Of a stretch of DNA of 64,000 nucleotides, positions 1 to 10,084 are shown piece by piece. A program made the position numbers and the translations under genes. Each line of letters opens with the position of its first letter. Positions within the stretch are counted from its first letter, which is position 1. This DNA is from Armigeres subalbatus (lineage: Eukaryota > Arthropoda > Insecta > Diptera > Culicidae). Below the pieces are notes generated by a model. It saw only the letters and a program-made list of their open reading frames with translations, was not told the origin of the DNA and made no database searches. The DNA lies in NCBI RefSeq assembly GCF_024139115.2, contig NC_085140.1, positions 332,069,953 to 332,133,952 on the forward strand. Direction: 5' to 3'.

Positions 1-1710
1 AAAGCATTGTTCCTAATTCCGTTCATTCATGTTCCTAATTCCAATCACCCGAAAAACAATTGATTTCTTGGAGATGTTAATGTCAGACATCATTTTTCTC
101 TCAAATTCATCTTTTTATTCATTATTATTGCAAATAAGAAGCTTAAAATGTTATTTTCTTCCAAATATAAATTACAATGATAGCAAATTAGTTTATCCAA
201 GTTGGCTGTTTTTTCGTTTGTTTCACTTACCATTCGAGATTTGTACGACATTGATTCTATAGCTGCCCAGTAGTATTAAGTACCACAGAAAGGACACATA
301 TGATTCCCTAACGGAGTTTTTCATCTCATCCTCAACGTAATTTCGATTAAAGCCTGAATACTAGGCCTTTAATTTTGTTTTGGACCTTACAAAACAATGT
401 CTCGGTTTGTTTGTTTGGAATTGTTCGTACCGCTGTTTTGTTCAATGAATCGACTGCTTTGAGCGTGCTTACAGCGGCACACAAGGAGTTAACTTTCTGA
501 AATCAGTATGGCGAAAGGCATCTAAGGTTCGATTTCTCAAAATTAAGCACTTTAATCGAGAAAGTAGTTGGTATGCGTGGTAGCGGACACCAGCCCTCAG
601 ACCCGGTACCAAATAGTTTTTCATGAAAAGCTCCTAATTTTGAGAAAACCAGCGTTAGATGTCTTTCGCCATACAAATTTCTGGCGGTTAACTCTTGCCG
701 GCTATTTTGTGCATATACTATAGCGCCTGGATGTGGCTGCGGCGAGTAGAAAATCAGCCACTGCCAATAATTCATTGGAATATTTTTTCAGGATTCTTTA
801 AAACATCGGATAACCCAAATTTTACAAATCATTCTAGGATTTCGGCAAAATATAATCTTATTTGTAGCTCAGAGACGGCAGTGTTTTGATTGGGACTCGA
901 AACTCGTCAAGAAATTTCCAAAAAAAGCTTTAAGAACAATAACGCTACAATAAAATATGTTGTGCTGTTTGAAACTGTCCGTAATTTTCGGAAACCCTTT
1001 CTTGTCCAGCAACCACATGACAATTTGTCATACACCATCAACTAAAAAAACTGTGTTTTCTCGGAATGAGTTGAAAAACGGCCCCATAACCTTTTAGCGT
1101 AGAATCGTAAACGGAATTCCTTTCGGTCTGATAGCGTGCATGATATAATTTCTAAAGTTCACCATTTATATGGATTCGTGTACAATCAATGTCCCTTTTC
1201 TTCTTCATAAATTATATTCTCACAAACGGAATTTTCGGAATTTAACCTCCAAACCTAGAGAGCGGAATAAGGAACGAGTATATTGAAAGGTACCCTTATT
1301 CCGGTCAACACATTTCTCACTTTTCAGCATTTTATATCCGTAAAATACAGACAACGATTTGGTAATACAATATTATGTTACCTGTTATGTCTTGTTATGC
1401 TGTTGTGTTTGAAATTCAGGGAGAATTATCACACAAAAATTCCTAAATATTATGTCAGACGTTCTTAGCAAGTGGTTTAATGAAAACAGTCAAAATGGCG
1501 CCTGTAGTGACGATCAACAAATTTTGTGTAAAATTTTTACTAATAATCGCTAAAAATGACGCTGCTTCCATTGCATTTCATGCATACATAACCATAGAAA
1601 AGTATAAGGATATTTTTCTGTTATTTTTAGACAAAAATTCTTCATTATTTATTATTTTGTCTTGCGTGAACGGAATTAGGCGCTGATTGGAATAAGGGCA
1701 CAGCACGGTA
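1..1710 (+). mobile_element. Dispersed repeat, copy A (unclassified, non-autonomous)
   Basis: About 1.4 kb here (clear from roughly 262 to 1710) reappears in reverse orientation at 52318-53385. Matching landmarks include the CTAGGCCTTTAATT stretch near 363, the GGAATTGTTCGTACC stretch near 418 and the right end ending in GATTGGAATAAGGGCAC near 1690. The left 50 bases hold CTAATTCCGTTC and CTAATTCCAATC, which are inverted versions of motifs at the right end, so terminal inverted repeats are likely. No open frame longer than about 70 codons resembles a protein. I infer a non-autonomous DNA element but cannot name the family. Confidence 0.6.
487..694. mobile_element. MITE nested in dispersed repeat copy A
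   Basis: Inverted termini start with GAGTTAAC and contain TATGGCGAAAGGCATCTAA on the left, matched by TTAGATGTCTTTCGCCATA on the right (ends about 673). The other copy of the host repeat (52318-53385) lacks roughly 445-770, so this block, with flanking sequence, was inserted after the host family spread. There is no coding potential. The exact target duplication was not resolved. Confidence 0.6.
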
Positions 1711-2278
1711 CCATTCACGCATTTGGCCTTTCTAAGGCATAAAATGATTCATAATTGTGGAACGAATTAAAAAAAAAAAAAAAAAAATTTTTCCGATTTT
1801 GTCACATACCCTGTTTTATCACCCCAAAATTCACCAGGGGGGTGATAAAATCGGGATATTACTGTAATACCAATGGTATTACATGGGAAGAATGGAAGTC
1901 TAGTGAACTAACAGTTGACGCAACATGATTTGCAAATATTATAGACTTAAACTGAATAACGTGAGGTACAGAAAATGACTGAGACAGATAGGTGATGGGT
2001 GAATTGAACAGGGTTAGATAAAGCGACATCGTGTGAAACGTTTGATTTATTGGGAAATGAACTTTTCAAACTTACTAACACTTGTATCCCCTGGCTTTGC
2101 TACAATAGGTTGAACCGATATGGCTCGACGACGCAATTCTCAAAATTGCTTTTTTATATTATGATACGTTCTCCAACAACAGATTATATTGAAAACATAC
2201 TGACTATTTAACTCATATAACTTTAGCATCGAACGTTACTTAGAACTCAGATATTAGGATGACTTAACTGCCGCTACT
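1711..2278. other. Non-coding intronic or intergenic sequence
   Basis: No gene is visible. It holds an A-run near 1769-1787 and a short hairpin (TTTTATCACCCC against GGGGTGATAAAA, about 1821-1857). Such GGTGATAA ends also mark other inverted-repeat elements in the window. Confidence 0.5.
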
Positions 2279-2676
2279 CGCATATCAGTCCCATTTCGGT
2301 TTTCGTCACTTTTGAGTTAACACCGTGAATAGCATTTATTTTTATCATACTTCAACATAACATGATAAAAAATGAGACTTTGCTCGGGAGAAATATGAAA
2401 AAATACCAAACCAACATTGTCCCATATTGAATATACCCGCATACCAGTCCCATTAAGAATTTTTATAAGTGGATTGCTCAACATTCAATTATTTTTCCAT
2501 TGATTTGAATCGTATTTCATTAACTCGTTTAATGATGAATGACTCTGCAAAATTTCAACCAGATCGCAGAATGTATGAATTTATTAGATTTTTTTAAAGT
2601 TTTGCATGGAAAATGCGTTTTGAGACTTCATCGGCTATTATCTCAGTATGCGAAAAACCAATATGGGACTGATATG
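2279..2676. mobile_element. Inverted-repeat element (MITE-like)
   Basis: The left terminus CGCATATCAGTCCCATTT is mirrored by ATATGGGACTGATATG at the right, with a further CGCATACCAGTCCCAT in the middle. The element is about 400 bp and AT-rich. It has no protein-coding content. Confidence 0.55.
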
Positions 2677-3103
2677 AAAGTACCGGAAGTTAACGAAATA
2701 CACAATTATTCAAAACCTTTTTTCTATGTGTGAAATATGAAGACAACTCTTAAGCTAATATATCTTATTACCATAACAAAATTTGCAGAATGTCGCTGAT
2801 TTGATCACAATCTAAAAAATCATAAGGGTTGTGTGCATGACACGACCGCCCGACGTAAACTACGTAAAACCGTTTGGTGAAGTGAAGAACCTAGCAAGTC
2901 TCATCATTCATGAATATTACAAAGTTGTTCTGCTGGAATAACAAAACCGAATAAGAATTTCACTGCCACTGAAGCCATCTCCCTCCTATGCGCGCTCGTG
3001 ATTCTGCTACGGACGGCAGGCAACTTTATGGCGTCGCCAAGCGGTTTATTCTCACTTTTTAAAAAAATTCGCCTCGCCTCAATCTTCCTTTGTGTAGAAT
3101 GGT

Positions 3104-3119
3104 GGCCCTGAGAAGAACC
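3104..3119 (-). promoter_or_regulatory. Histone-type 3' stem-loop-like hairpin
   Basis: On the minus strand the 16 bases read GGTTCTTCTCAGGGCC. This is a 6-bp stem with two G-T wobbles and a 4-base loop, close to the replication-dependent histone mRNA consensus (GGYYCTTTTCAGRRCC). It is followed by the purine-rich AAAGGAAGA, resembling the histone downstream element. No histone coding frame was found upstream, so function is doubtful. Confidence 0.4.
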
Positions 3120-3249
3120 GATTAATTTCAAATATATCGACGACGACCACATGATCCACGACACAAGTTGGAACTCGCTCGGCAACTCTGCCGATGCTGG
3201 AAATGAAATGAAATGCCTTGCGCGCGCGGGAGAGCAGTTTTCTTATCTT

Positions 3250-3512
3250 TCTTATATATAAAAATGAAATGGTCTGTGTTCGTATCCGCATAACTCGAAA
3301 ACGGCTGGTTGGATTTTTTTCATTTCTTCAGCAGAAACATTCGTTATAGTTTCCGACGGGTTTATATGATATTTCCTGATGCGAAAATTATGAGTAAAGT
3401 TGAGCAAACCGTGAATAACTAAAATTGTGATTCCTATGCGAACTTTGCATGGGCAGTTCGGAACGCACATTCTCGCCTACTGTGCAGGACAACGTCTGCC
3501 GGGTCAACTAGT
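3250..3512 (+). mobile_element. Helitron-like non-autonomous copy
   Basis: It starts with TCTTATATATAAAAATG and ends with GTCTGCCGGGTCAACTAGT. Three tandem relatives lie at 59291-60067. A 5' TC and a 3' CTAGT fit the Helitron signature (TC...CTRRT). The body is about 263 bp with no coding capacity. The expected A/T target context is not perfect here, so the class is likely rather than certain. Confidence 0.6.
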
Positions 3513-3814
3513 AATCAATAAATATGGCTCATTAGTCCCGCCTCTTTGTTGTCCGGTATGGCTGCAAATATTGTGTAACCGTCACACACTCACCAAAGGG
3601 GCGTGGCTACAGGTTCAACTTTATTGATTACAAGAAAGCAGCTCTTTCGCGCGCGCGAGCCATTTCGTTCGAGATGTCGCGGAGAGCAGACCGTGGTACC
3701 ACCTTCGGCATCGGCGGAGCTCCTACCGGAAATTTTATTCCCGGCGATGGTGTGGGTCGCGCGGTCGTCGTCATTAACATTAGCAGCGCTCAGATTAAAT
3801 TTTCTTGTATGAAG

Positions 3815-3950
3815 TAGGGGGAATGACGGCTTTGGCAGGTTTTCTTTTATTATTGTCGACGGGGGTTTTTGTTGACCAAATTTTATGAAATTTGGCCACA
3901 ATATTCTTTGATATGCTATGATATGATATGATATTTGATATGAAGTACTA
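3815..3950 (+). mobile_element. Half copy of the TA-flanked MITE seen at 57913-58424
   Basis: The stretch from TAGGGGGAATGACGGCTTTG through AATATTCTTTGATA matches the left half of the element at 57913. The right half is missing and the sequence runs into ATGATATG repeats. Confidence 0.6.
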
Positions 3951-3983
3951 ACGATCGGCTACCATCAATGAATGTGGCTCTTG

Positions 3984-4140
3984 GGAGCGTCCACAAATTA
4001 CTTAACGCTTAGAGGGTGGAGGGGGTTGGGCGAAGTGTGACGACCCATACATAATTTTTAGATGCTTCATACAAAAAGTGTGTCATAGGGGGGAGGGGGT
4101 TGAAAATGCCCAATTTTTGCGTTACGTAATTAAAGGATCT
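3984..4140. mobile_element. MITE with CACAAATTACNTAACGC termini
   Basis: The left end GTCCACAAATTACTTAACGC is mirrored on the right by TTTTTGCGTTACGTAATTAA. G-rich tracts (AGGGTGGAGGGGGTTGG and GGGGGGAGGGGGTTG) lie just inside both ends. A second copy is at 42050-42355. Confidence 0.55.
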
Positions 4141-4365
4141 TCCCTTAAGGTGACTCGGGGAGGTACTACACACCGTGTTATTTTTCCTATCTTTTGTCTC
4201 TTGTTAACATTGTCACCTCGCAATTTTGGAGTGGCGTATTTCGGTTTTCAGTTGTTTGATGTAAACTGTGAATGTATCAGCATGTAGATTGCGAGTAAGC
4301 ACGCGCCGGTGATACTTTTTCAAAATCATATTTGTTGTAGAAAAAAATTAAGCATTAATGATAAT

Positions 4366-4515
4366 CAATAGTATCAATAGAATTGGCAAATTGCTGAAGG
4401 GTTTCCGAATCGATTGATAAGCAAAAGATAAAGACGCTATTAGCGTTTGAAATCTATCCTTATTTTTGTGACAGTCTCGAATTTGGAAATTTCCGTTTTA
4501 AACCCTGTATCTGAG
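4366..4515 (+). repeat. Dispersed repeat segment, copy 1 (continues at 4801-4840)
   Basis: About 150 bp beginning AGTATCAATAGAATTGGCAA is repeated at 5783-5975. The 5.8 kb copy runs on without a break into CTTCCCCTTAGACGTAGTTT, whereas here the Feilai SINE interrupts at the shared ATCTGAG. The ACGTAGTTTACGTC end is inverted at about 2858 (GACGTAAACTACG), so these may be the termini of a larger element. Confidence 0.65.
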
Positions 4516-4800
4516 GGGCCCTCCTTAGCCGTGCGGTAAGACGCGCGGCTACAAAGCAAGACCATGCTGAGGGTGGCTGGGTTCGATTCCCGGTGCCGGT
4601 CTAGGCAGTTTTCGGATTGGAAAGTGTCTCGACTTCCCTGGGCGTAAAAGTATCATCATGTTAGCCTCATGATATAGGAATGCACAAATGGTAACCTGGC
4701 TTAGAAACCTCGCAGTTAATAACTGTGGAAGTGCTTAATGAACACTAAGCTGCGAGGCGGCTCTGTCCCAGTGTGGGGATGCAATAAGAAGAAGTAGAAG
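4516..4800 (+). mobile_element. Feilai-type tRNA-derived SINE
   Basis: The head GGGCCCTCCTTAGCCGTGCG leads into a tRNA-like segment whose box B reads GGTTCGATTCC. The conserved body (CCTCGCAGTTAATAACTGTG, CAGTGTGGGGATG) and an AAGAAG-rich tail follow. It is flanked by a 7-bp target duplication ATCTGAG (4509-4515 and 4801-4807). The uninterrupted sibling sequence at 5940 confirms the insertion point. This is a retroposon, not a working tRNA gene. Confidence 0.9.
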
Positions 4801-5343
4801 ATCTGAGTCTTCCCCTTAGACGTAGTTTACGTCAAAAAATCTGTAGCAAACATCATTACTGACGCCATACAATTTTATTCAATCATAATGCGAATCAATT
4901 ATTTGCATGGTCTCCTTCCGATACTTGCTTGGGATTCAACTACCGACGTTAGCGTTGCGCTTTGAATAAAGTTCATCTCGGAACCGATTTCTTTTTCAAT
5001 CATCAACAGGAAAAATGAAAAATTAGAGTCTCGCGGGAAAATTTCATGTTGTGCCGACAACATCCAAGTCGTTGCAAACGCAACATTAGTGGATAAATTG
5101 CTGTAGCAATCTTCCGATGACAGCCTATGCTCGGACCGGCACTAATGCTATGATTCCGCTACCGATGCCAAACAATTATGCTTTGTTCTATGAAGAAAGT
5201 TCGTCTAATATCAACATTCTCAATCACTAAAATCATATAACTCCGAATTACGCTAGAAAATTTCACCGAAGAATTTTCCAGTTCCTAACGGTTGCACTTT
5301 AGGAAAATTATGTCAACTTAACCTTCCTCCCAAAAATAATGAT

Positions 5344-5359
5344 GGTCCTGAAAAGAACC
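5344..5359 (-). promoter_or_regulatory. Histone-type 3' stem-loop-like hairpin
   Basis: On the minus strand the bases read GGTTCTTTTCAGGACC. This is an exact fit to the histone mRNA 3' stem-loop consensus: 6-bp stem, TTTC loop. About 13 bases downstream lies GGGAGGAAGG, like a U7-binding downstream element. No histone reading frame is recognisable upstream at 5360-5680. Confidence 0.5.
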
Positions 5360-5680
5360 GATTAATTGCCACTTATGTGCCTTATTAACAGCAGTCACTG
5401 GGCTGCGCGACCGCCATCCGATGATTCGGCTCAACGAACGCCGTCGATTACCAGATCCGCCGAAGATGGAACACGGATGAAAATGATGTGCTGCTGCTTC
5501 CACGACCGCCACCACCACCGACCGAAAAAATTTCATCCGCTGAGACAGCCGTTGTCACTGGGACCGCTTCTGGACGCCCTGGTCCGCTTGCCGTGACATC
5601 CAGAATGAAAATGACGCGCGCACGCGAAACACGGGGCTTTCTATACACAGGGAAAACGAAGCAGTGGATCAAAAGGCCCG
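5360..5680. repeat. GC-rich block related to the 2940-3810 foldback
   Basis: It shares the AATTAATCGGTTCTTYTCAG end and a GCGCGCG/CATTTTCATT stretch with the 3.0-3.2 kb block. Open frames of 72-80 codons exist in three frames, which is typical of GC-rich sequence. None matches a family I know. It may be a decayed gene-derived repeat. Confidence 0.35.
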
Positions 5681-5782
5681 TACCTTACTGCAATCTGATG
5701 TCCGTGTTGGGGATTTATGAACGGAATTGAATTTTTCACCCGGTTTGGAAAGAAATGACATTTTCAATAGTTTAACGTTGAT

Positions 5783-5975
5783 ATTCAATAGTATCAATAG
5801 AATTGGCAAATTGCTGGAGAGTTTCTGAATCGATTGATAAGCAAATGTCGAAAATCCATCGAAAGATAAAGACGCTATTAGCGTTTGAAATCTATCCTAA
5901 TTTCGTGACGGTCTCGAATTTGGAAATTTCGGTTTTACACCCTGTATCTGAGTCTTCCCCTTAGACGTAGTTTAC
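5783..5975 (+). repeat. Dispersed repeat segment, copy 2
   Basis: This is the uninterrupted copy of the segment at 4366-4840. It includes GTATCAATAGAATTGGCAAA and ends with TTAGACGTAGTTTACGTC. Confidence 0.65.
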
Positions 5976-5999
5976 GTCAAAATTTCATTACATTTTTAT

Positions 6000-7160
6000 T
6001 CAAGATTGGTTACTTGGAGGTGACAATATTACCACCTGTTGTCAACATGGACTGCTTTTAGGTACCTAATGTCATATCCAAGAAACCCTATGTTCTACTT
6101 CACGTTAAACTAATTCATTTTCATTGTAACTATTTATTGATCCGGATTAACAATTGATAGAAAAACTGTAAAATAACTACGAAATACAAATTATAAACAA
6201 TAACAGAAATTTTGACAATATGCTACTACGCGATACTCAATACAAACAGTGTTCACCGCATGAAGATAAACTAATTGTGCTAAATATTGGTACTAGTAAC
6301 GGTAACACTTATGTTAAGGTCTAGACTTGTGTTTCGCCATTTAAATAATGTTGGTATAATCAATAACATAACATCTAATTATATCCCTATTTCAAGAAGT
6401 GTTACTTGGAGGTGGCAACGGTATCACCCGTTGTCAACATAGACTGCCTTTAGGTACTGATTGTCGGCTCCAAGAAACTATAAACTAAACTTTACATTTA
6501 AATTCTGCTCAAATTTTACATTTCAAATCGCCAGATAACCTTCGTTGTGTGTTTAAAACGTTTTAAATTAGAACTTCCATTATTTGCTTGACAGACTGAC
6601 GGGAAAACGACGATGGAAAAGGGTAAAAGGGAAATCTATACTACAACAGAAATTTTGAGATTTTGCTAGCTTTCACAATACTAAAACAAATAGTGTTCAA
6701 GTGGTCAACATTGACTAGTTCTTCTAAGTGTTGATCCTAGTAGAAGCAAAACTTCTGTTAGGGTCCAGTCATGACCCAACCAGGTAGCTCCAGCTGGATA
6801 CCCAAAAAAAATGATTCTGAAGTTGCCTCCGTGGTATAGTACCAATGAACTTCATAGAATTTCTAATATTGAGACATTGCAACAAATGTCCAACAAAATA
6901 ATTTCCAATTTTAGACAAAAATCGTTGCAATCTTCTATTGCAACGATTAGCTCCTTATACCCTTAGTATAAATTAGGTTAGGTTTAGTTTAAGTTAAAAA
7001 CATTGTAATTCCTACATGGTTCAATTAAACCAGAGGAAAAATCCTAACTGCCAGAGGCAATTGAAATATATTAATAATAACTAAAAAGTAACATAGCAAA
7101 TAAGGATGATAGTGTTAAGAAAACACGGAACACCTAGTCTAAGAGATGAATGCATGTATT
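6000..7160 (+). repeat. Diverged direct repeats of about 0.4 kb
   Basis: The block near 6008 (GGTTACTTGGAGGTGACAAT through CCAAGAAAC) recurs near 6398. The block near 6204 (CAGAAATTTTGACAATATGCT) recurs near 6646. Spacing is about 390-440 bp, so this is a degenerate tandem duplication. It ends in A-rich sequence near 7060-7185. No coding frame is visible. Confidence 0.5.
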
Positions 7161-7209
7161 AGATAATTAGCAAATAAAAAAAAAAAGGCAAATAAAATTA
7201 TATATTATA

Positions 7210-8105
7210 TATAAAATTGCATTGTTCCGAACAAACGCGTGTTTCAAAAGAAGGCATCATCACAAGCATCATCAACTCCTTTGCATTATCCCGAGCAATC
7301 GCCTAATTTCGAAGAAGGAATGATCTCCTTTTTTGCATTGCTCCGAAGTCCGTACAAACGCATGCTTTAAAAGAAGGCATCATCAACTCTTTTTCATCAT
7401 CCCGAGCAATCGCGTAATATAAAAGAAGGAATGATCTCTCTGTGGTAGTAGCGGATTGTGTTGAAAATTTCGAAGATACGCAATGGAAGCATGAATTATT
7501 TGAATGTCTAAATCGAAGCAATCGGCGTGCAAATAGTAGGCGCCCATTAGCACACGAATATGAGCTCGATTGACAGAACCAAACAAAGAAATAGATGATA
7601 ATAATCCCACTAATCCGAATATTAGGTACATCGCCTATGTATCACTAGAGCTACTCGTTCTGTCAGAATATGCTTGTGAGTACACATCCCATGATTATTC
7701 AGATATTCAACGGATGTCCTAAGGATATTTGCTCGGCCACGACACTCTCCTTTCGCATTGCACCAAGCAAACGCGTGCTTTAAAGAAGGCATCATCAACT
7801 CTTTCGCATTATACCAAGCAATCGCGTAAATTAAAAGCAGGAATGATCTCTTCCCTTTTTTTTGCACCGAGCAAATGCGAGCTATAAAAGAAGGCAGCAT
7901 CAATTCTTTTTCATTATCGTGAACAATCGCGTAATTTAAAAAGAAGGAATGATCTGCTTTTTTGCATTGCTCTGAATAAACGCGTGCTTTAAAAGAAGGC
8001 ATCATCAGCTCTTTTGCATTATGCCGAGCTATTGCGTAATTTAAAAGGAGTAGTCTCCCCTTTTGCATTGCACCGAGCAAACGCATGATTTAAAAGGAAG
8101 GACAC
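7210..8105. repeat. Satellite-like array, about 110-bp unit made of two 55-bp halves
   Basis: The unit alternates GCATTGCTCCGA...AACGCGTGCTTTAAAAGAAGG...CATCATCAACTC with GCATTATCCCGAGCAATCGC...GTAATTTAAAAGAAGGAATG. Units lie at about 7217-7440 and 7743-8105, with a non-repetitive spacer at 7440-7740. The minus strand stays open for about 150 codons only because the unit lacks stops, so I do not call a gene. It lies 3' of the last readable CRELD exon. Confidence 0.7.
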
Positions 8106-8419
8106 ATCACGTTTGAGAATAATTTGATAAAATATTGTGTTATCAAGAATGCAACATAATATGCTTATCATGTGTCATGTATTGATGCATGCCAGCGGAA
8201 AGAAATATTGAAAAAATATTTAGTTTTAAAACAGTTTTAGAAAAAAAATTGCCAAGTTTCTGCAAAGGATTTGTCGAATCCTCATAATTGTTACATACGT
8301 CGTTATGAAAAATTATGCTTGATATACTCTAAGACATATTTAAATTAATGGAACTATGTAAGCGGAACAACAAAAATAATAAATAATATAATTATGTCAA
8401 CCATCATCATGCAGCTTAC

Positions 8420-8515
8420 CTGTGCACATCCCGTCTCGAAGTTCGTATCCATCGGCGCATTCCTTGCACATATCTGGACCATCACCATCACATCCATCAC
8501 ACGATTTATCACACT
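8420..8515 (-). CDS. CRELD-type protein, coding exon 3
   Basis: Acceptor CATTCACAG and donor G/GTAAGC bound a 96-base exon. It encodes a cysteine-rich stretch beginning CDKSCDGCDGDGPDMC, then CADGYELRDGMC. This is the furin-like/EGF-type repeat expected near the C-terminus of CRELD proteins. The phase (G|AG) joins cleanly to exon 2. The donor shows that at least one more exon follows, but I found no matching exon between 8419 and 1. Confidence 0.85.
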
Positions 8516-8577
8516 CTGTGAATGGAAAATAATGAGTAATAGGTGGTTCCTCACCAGCGTACTAGACAAGCATATAC

Positions 8578-8715
8578 CTAAGCAATTGAACGACCCCTCG
8601 TTGTTTACGCAAAACTGCTGCTTAGTGCAGGTGTTGGCCGTGATGCACTCATCAATATCCGTGCATCCACCTCGCTGGCTGTCCATGATCCAACCACTCC
8701 GGCAAACGCGACAAG
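8578..8715 (-). CDS. CRELD-type protein, coding exon 2
   Basis: Acceptor ATTGCAG and donor G/GTATAT bound 138 bases, phase 1 on both sides. The peptide runs CRVCRSGWIMDSQRGG and then CTDIDECITANTCTK, with CVNNEGSFNC. The DIDEC plus CVNNEGSFNC pattern is a calcium-binding EGF module. It follows the incomplete cysteine repeat at the end of exon 1, giving an unbroken CRELD domain order. Confidence 0.9.
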
Positions 8716-8776
8716 CTGCAATTGCACAAAGATTACATCGAGCAGTTTTTCTTCCCTAAATCTCCCTCATCCTTAC

Positions 8777-9467
8777 CATTCGGTCCCGCTCCGGTGCAAC
8801 CTCCGGTGGCGCAAGCCTTATGGCACCTCGAACAGAGCAGCTTGTCAGTGTCGCGAAAGGCCTCATAATGCTCCGACCCGCAACCATCACAATTATCCCC
8901 TGTGTAACCCTCCTCGCAGGCACACTTCCCGTTTCCCTTCCGGGTCCCATTGCCCTTGCATTTTCCATTGCCGAAACAGCTCGGACATGGGTCGCAATTT
9001 GGGCCGTAGAACCCATCCGGGCAGCACACTTGCACTTGCTCAACGCATAGCCAATGCTGCAAATCTGGTTGTGCTGTCTGATGTTCCTTCCACCAGTCTT
9101 CAATTAGGGATTCATGCTCCTCTGCCAACTGATGACACTGATCTTCCCCCCGTCCAACATCGCGGCACAAACTTTCCTGAATTTCCACCAACCGGAGCTC
9201 GCTGGTTTTGTAACTTCCGAGCCGTTCCTCTTCCCAGGCGGCATCACCTCCATCGTGCTTGGACCGTTCCGTGCGCTTCATGCCGTCGCGGAAGGAATTG
9301 ACTAGAACCGTGCAGGCTCGACATGGTGGCAGCTTCTCGGATTTTTGCCGGTCTTTCTTCGATTTGGCCAAATTCGGCACCTCCGGAGGGACGTCCGCTT
9401 CGCTTAGCTGCACACAAAGGGAAAGAGTTAGCACTGCAAAGGACACCAGTAACCGGTTCAGCTTCAT
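8777..9467 (-). CDS. CRELD-type protein (cysteine-rich with EGF-like domains), first coding exon
   Basis: This 230-codon exon starts with a signal peptide (MKLNRLLVSFAVLTLSLCVQ, probable cleavage near SEA|D). Next comes CRACTVLVNSFRDGM, an acidic tryptophan-containing segment (EDWWKEH, LQHWLC) like the WE domain of CRELD proteins, then EGF-like cysteines (CCPDGFYGPNCDPC, CEEGYTGDNCDGC) and a furin-like repeat (CSRCHKACATGGCTG). The donor is AATG/GTAAGG at 8777/8776. CRELD proteins are secretory-pathway proteins: CRELD2 is an ER-stress-induced factor and CRELD1 is membrane-anchored. Which type this is cannot be told, because the C-terminal exon, where a membrane anchor or ER-retention signal would lie, is missing. 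The start is the first ATG after a splice acceptor. The family call is firm, the subtype open. Confidence 0.9.
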
Positions 9468-9498
9468 TGCGTCCTATCCTCCTGCGATGGTGGTGAGC
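9468..9498 (-). other. CRELD 5' UTR segment and splice acceptor
   Basis: The minus strand reads TTTTATGTTGCAG/GCTCACC at 9499/9498, then 31 bases to the ATG. A candidate donor CACAG/GTTAGTG at 9648/9647 would give a 149-bp intron and a non-coding first exon near 9650-9900. The exon is inferred from splice motifs only. Confidence 0.5.
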
Positions 9499-9809
9499 CT
9501 GCAACATAAAATCAATAACACGTCAGTGTTTTCGGTGCGAATAAACTCGTTGTGGTGCTACAGCAGAGCTAATTCCCGACAACTCCGATCTTCGATTAGA
9601 AGATGAATTATGAATGTCGTCTTCTGGTCGGCGTTAGTGTCACTAACCTGTGTATATCTTTCAATTCATAAAACTTGGAATTTATTTAGTTTTTTAAGCA
9701 GAATTTACGAGCAAAAACTTGCGAACGTTTTTCGGTTTTGCACTGCGCCGAGAGAAGAAGACAAAATAAAACAACCGACGTCTGCCGACGTCGACGGCGC
9801 GGTTTGAGA

Positions 9810-10080
9810 GCACGGAGAAAATACAATATCGAATTTTGTTTTGCATTGACAATGTGCAATGGCGATTGCATACTTTTAGGCCTTTTTCTAATGCAGCACA
9901 AGAAGTGCACAGAATAAAAACGTGGCCAAAACTAAATATAACAATCATTTTTTTGTCAGCTGTAAATGAATGAATTCACTGAGGAAAATGGACGTATGAT
10001 TATCAATCAAACGCTTTATGGAAATTTGCCACAAGGAATCGGTATGAATTTCAATATATTGCCAAACGATGAGTTTCATT
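9810..10080. other. Region upstream of CRELD; no gene recognised
   Basis: It is AT-rich apart from a GC-rich patch at 9775-9805 that could belong to the CRELD promoter or first exon. No RNA gene or repeat was identified. Confidence 0.35.
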
Positions 10081-10084
10081 TTAA

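Larger units (their letters stand above)
2940..3810. repeat. Foldback region with GC-rich arms (Helitron-like copy in its loop)
   Basis: Two GC-rich blocks, about 2940-3248 and 3605-3810, resemble each other in opposite orientation. The clearest match is the GAAA(A/G)CNGCTCT...GCGCGCGCAAG/GAG stretch at about 3210-3245 (minus) and 3632-3655 (plus), followed by a CATCGGC(A/G)GAG motif. The Helitron-like copy at 3250-3512 lies between them. A related block is at 5344-5680. Short open frames exist but match no family I recognise. The minus strand of the left arm carries a histone-type stem-loop, annotated separately. Confidence 0.45.

Noticed and set aside
4545..4605. tRNA-like sequence with a good box B
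   Set aside because: It is the head of a Feilai SINE repeated across the window, not a functional tRNA gene.
5318..5730. Overlapping GC-rich frames on both strands, considered as a small gene
   Set aside because: Three frames are open at once because of base composition. No domain, splice pattern or start context supports a gene.
7622..8086. 154-codon open frame on the minus strand
   Set aside because: It is generated by the 110-bp tandem repeat. The peptide just repeats the unit and has no family match.
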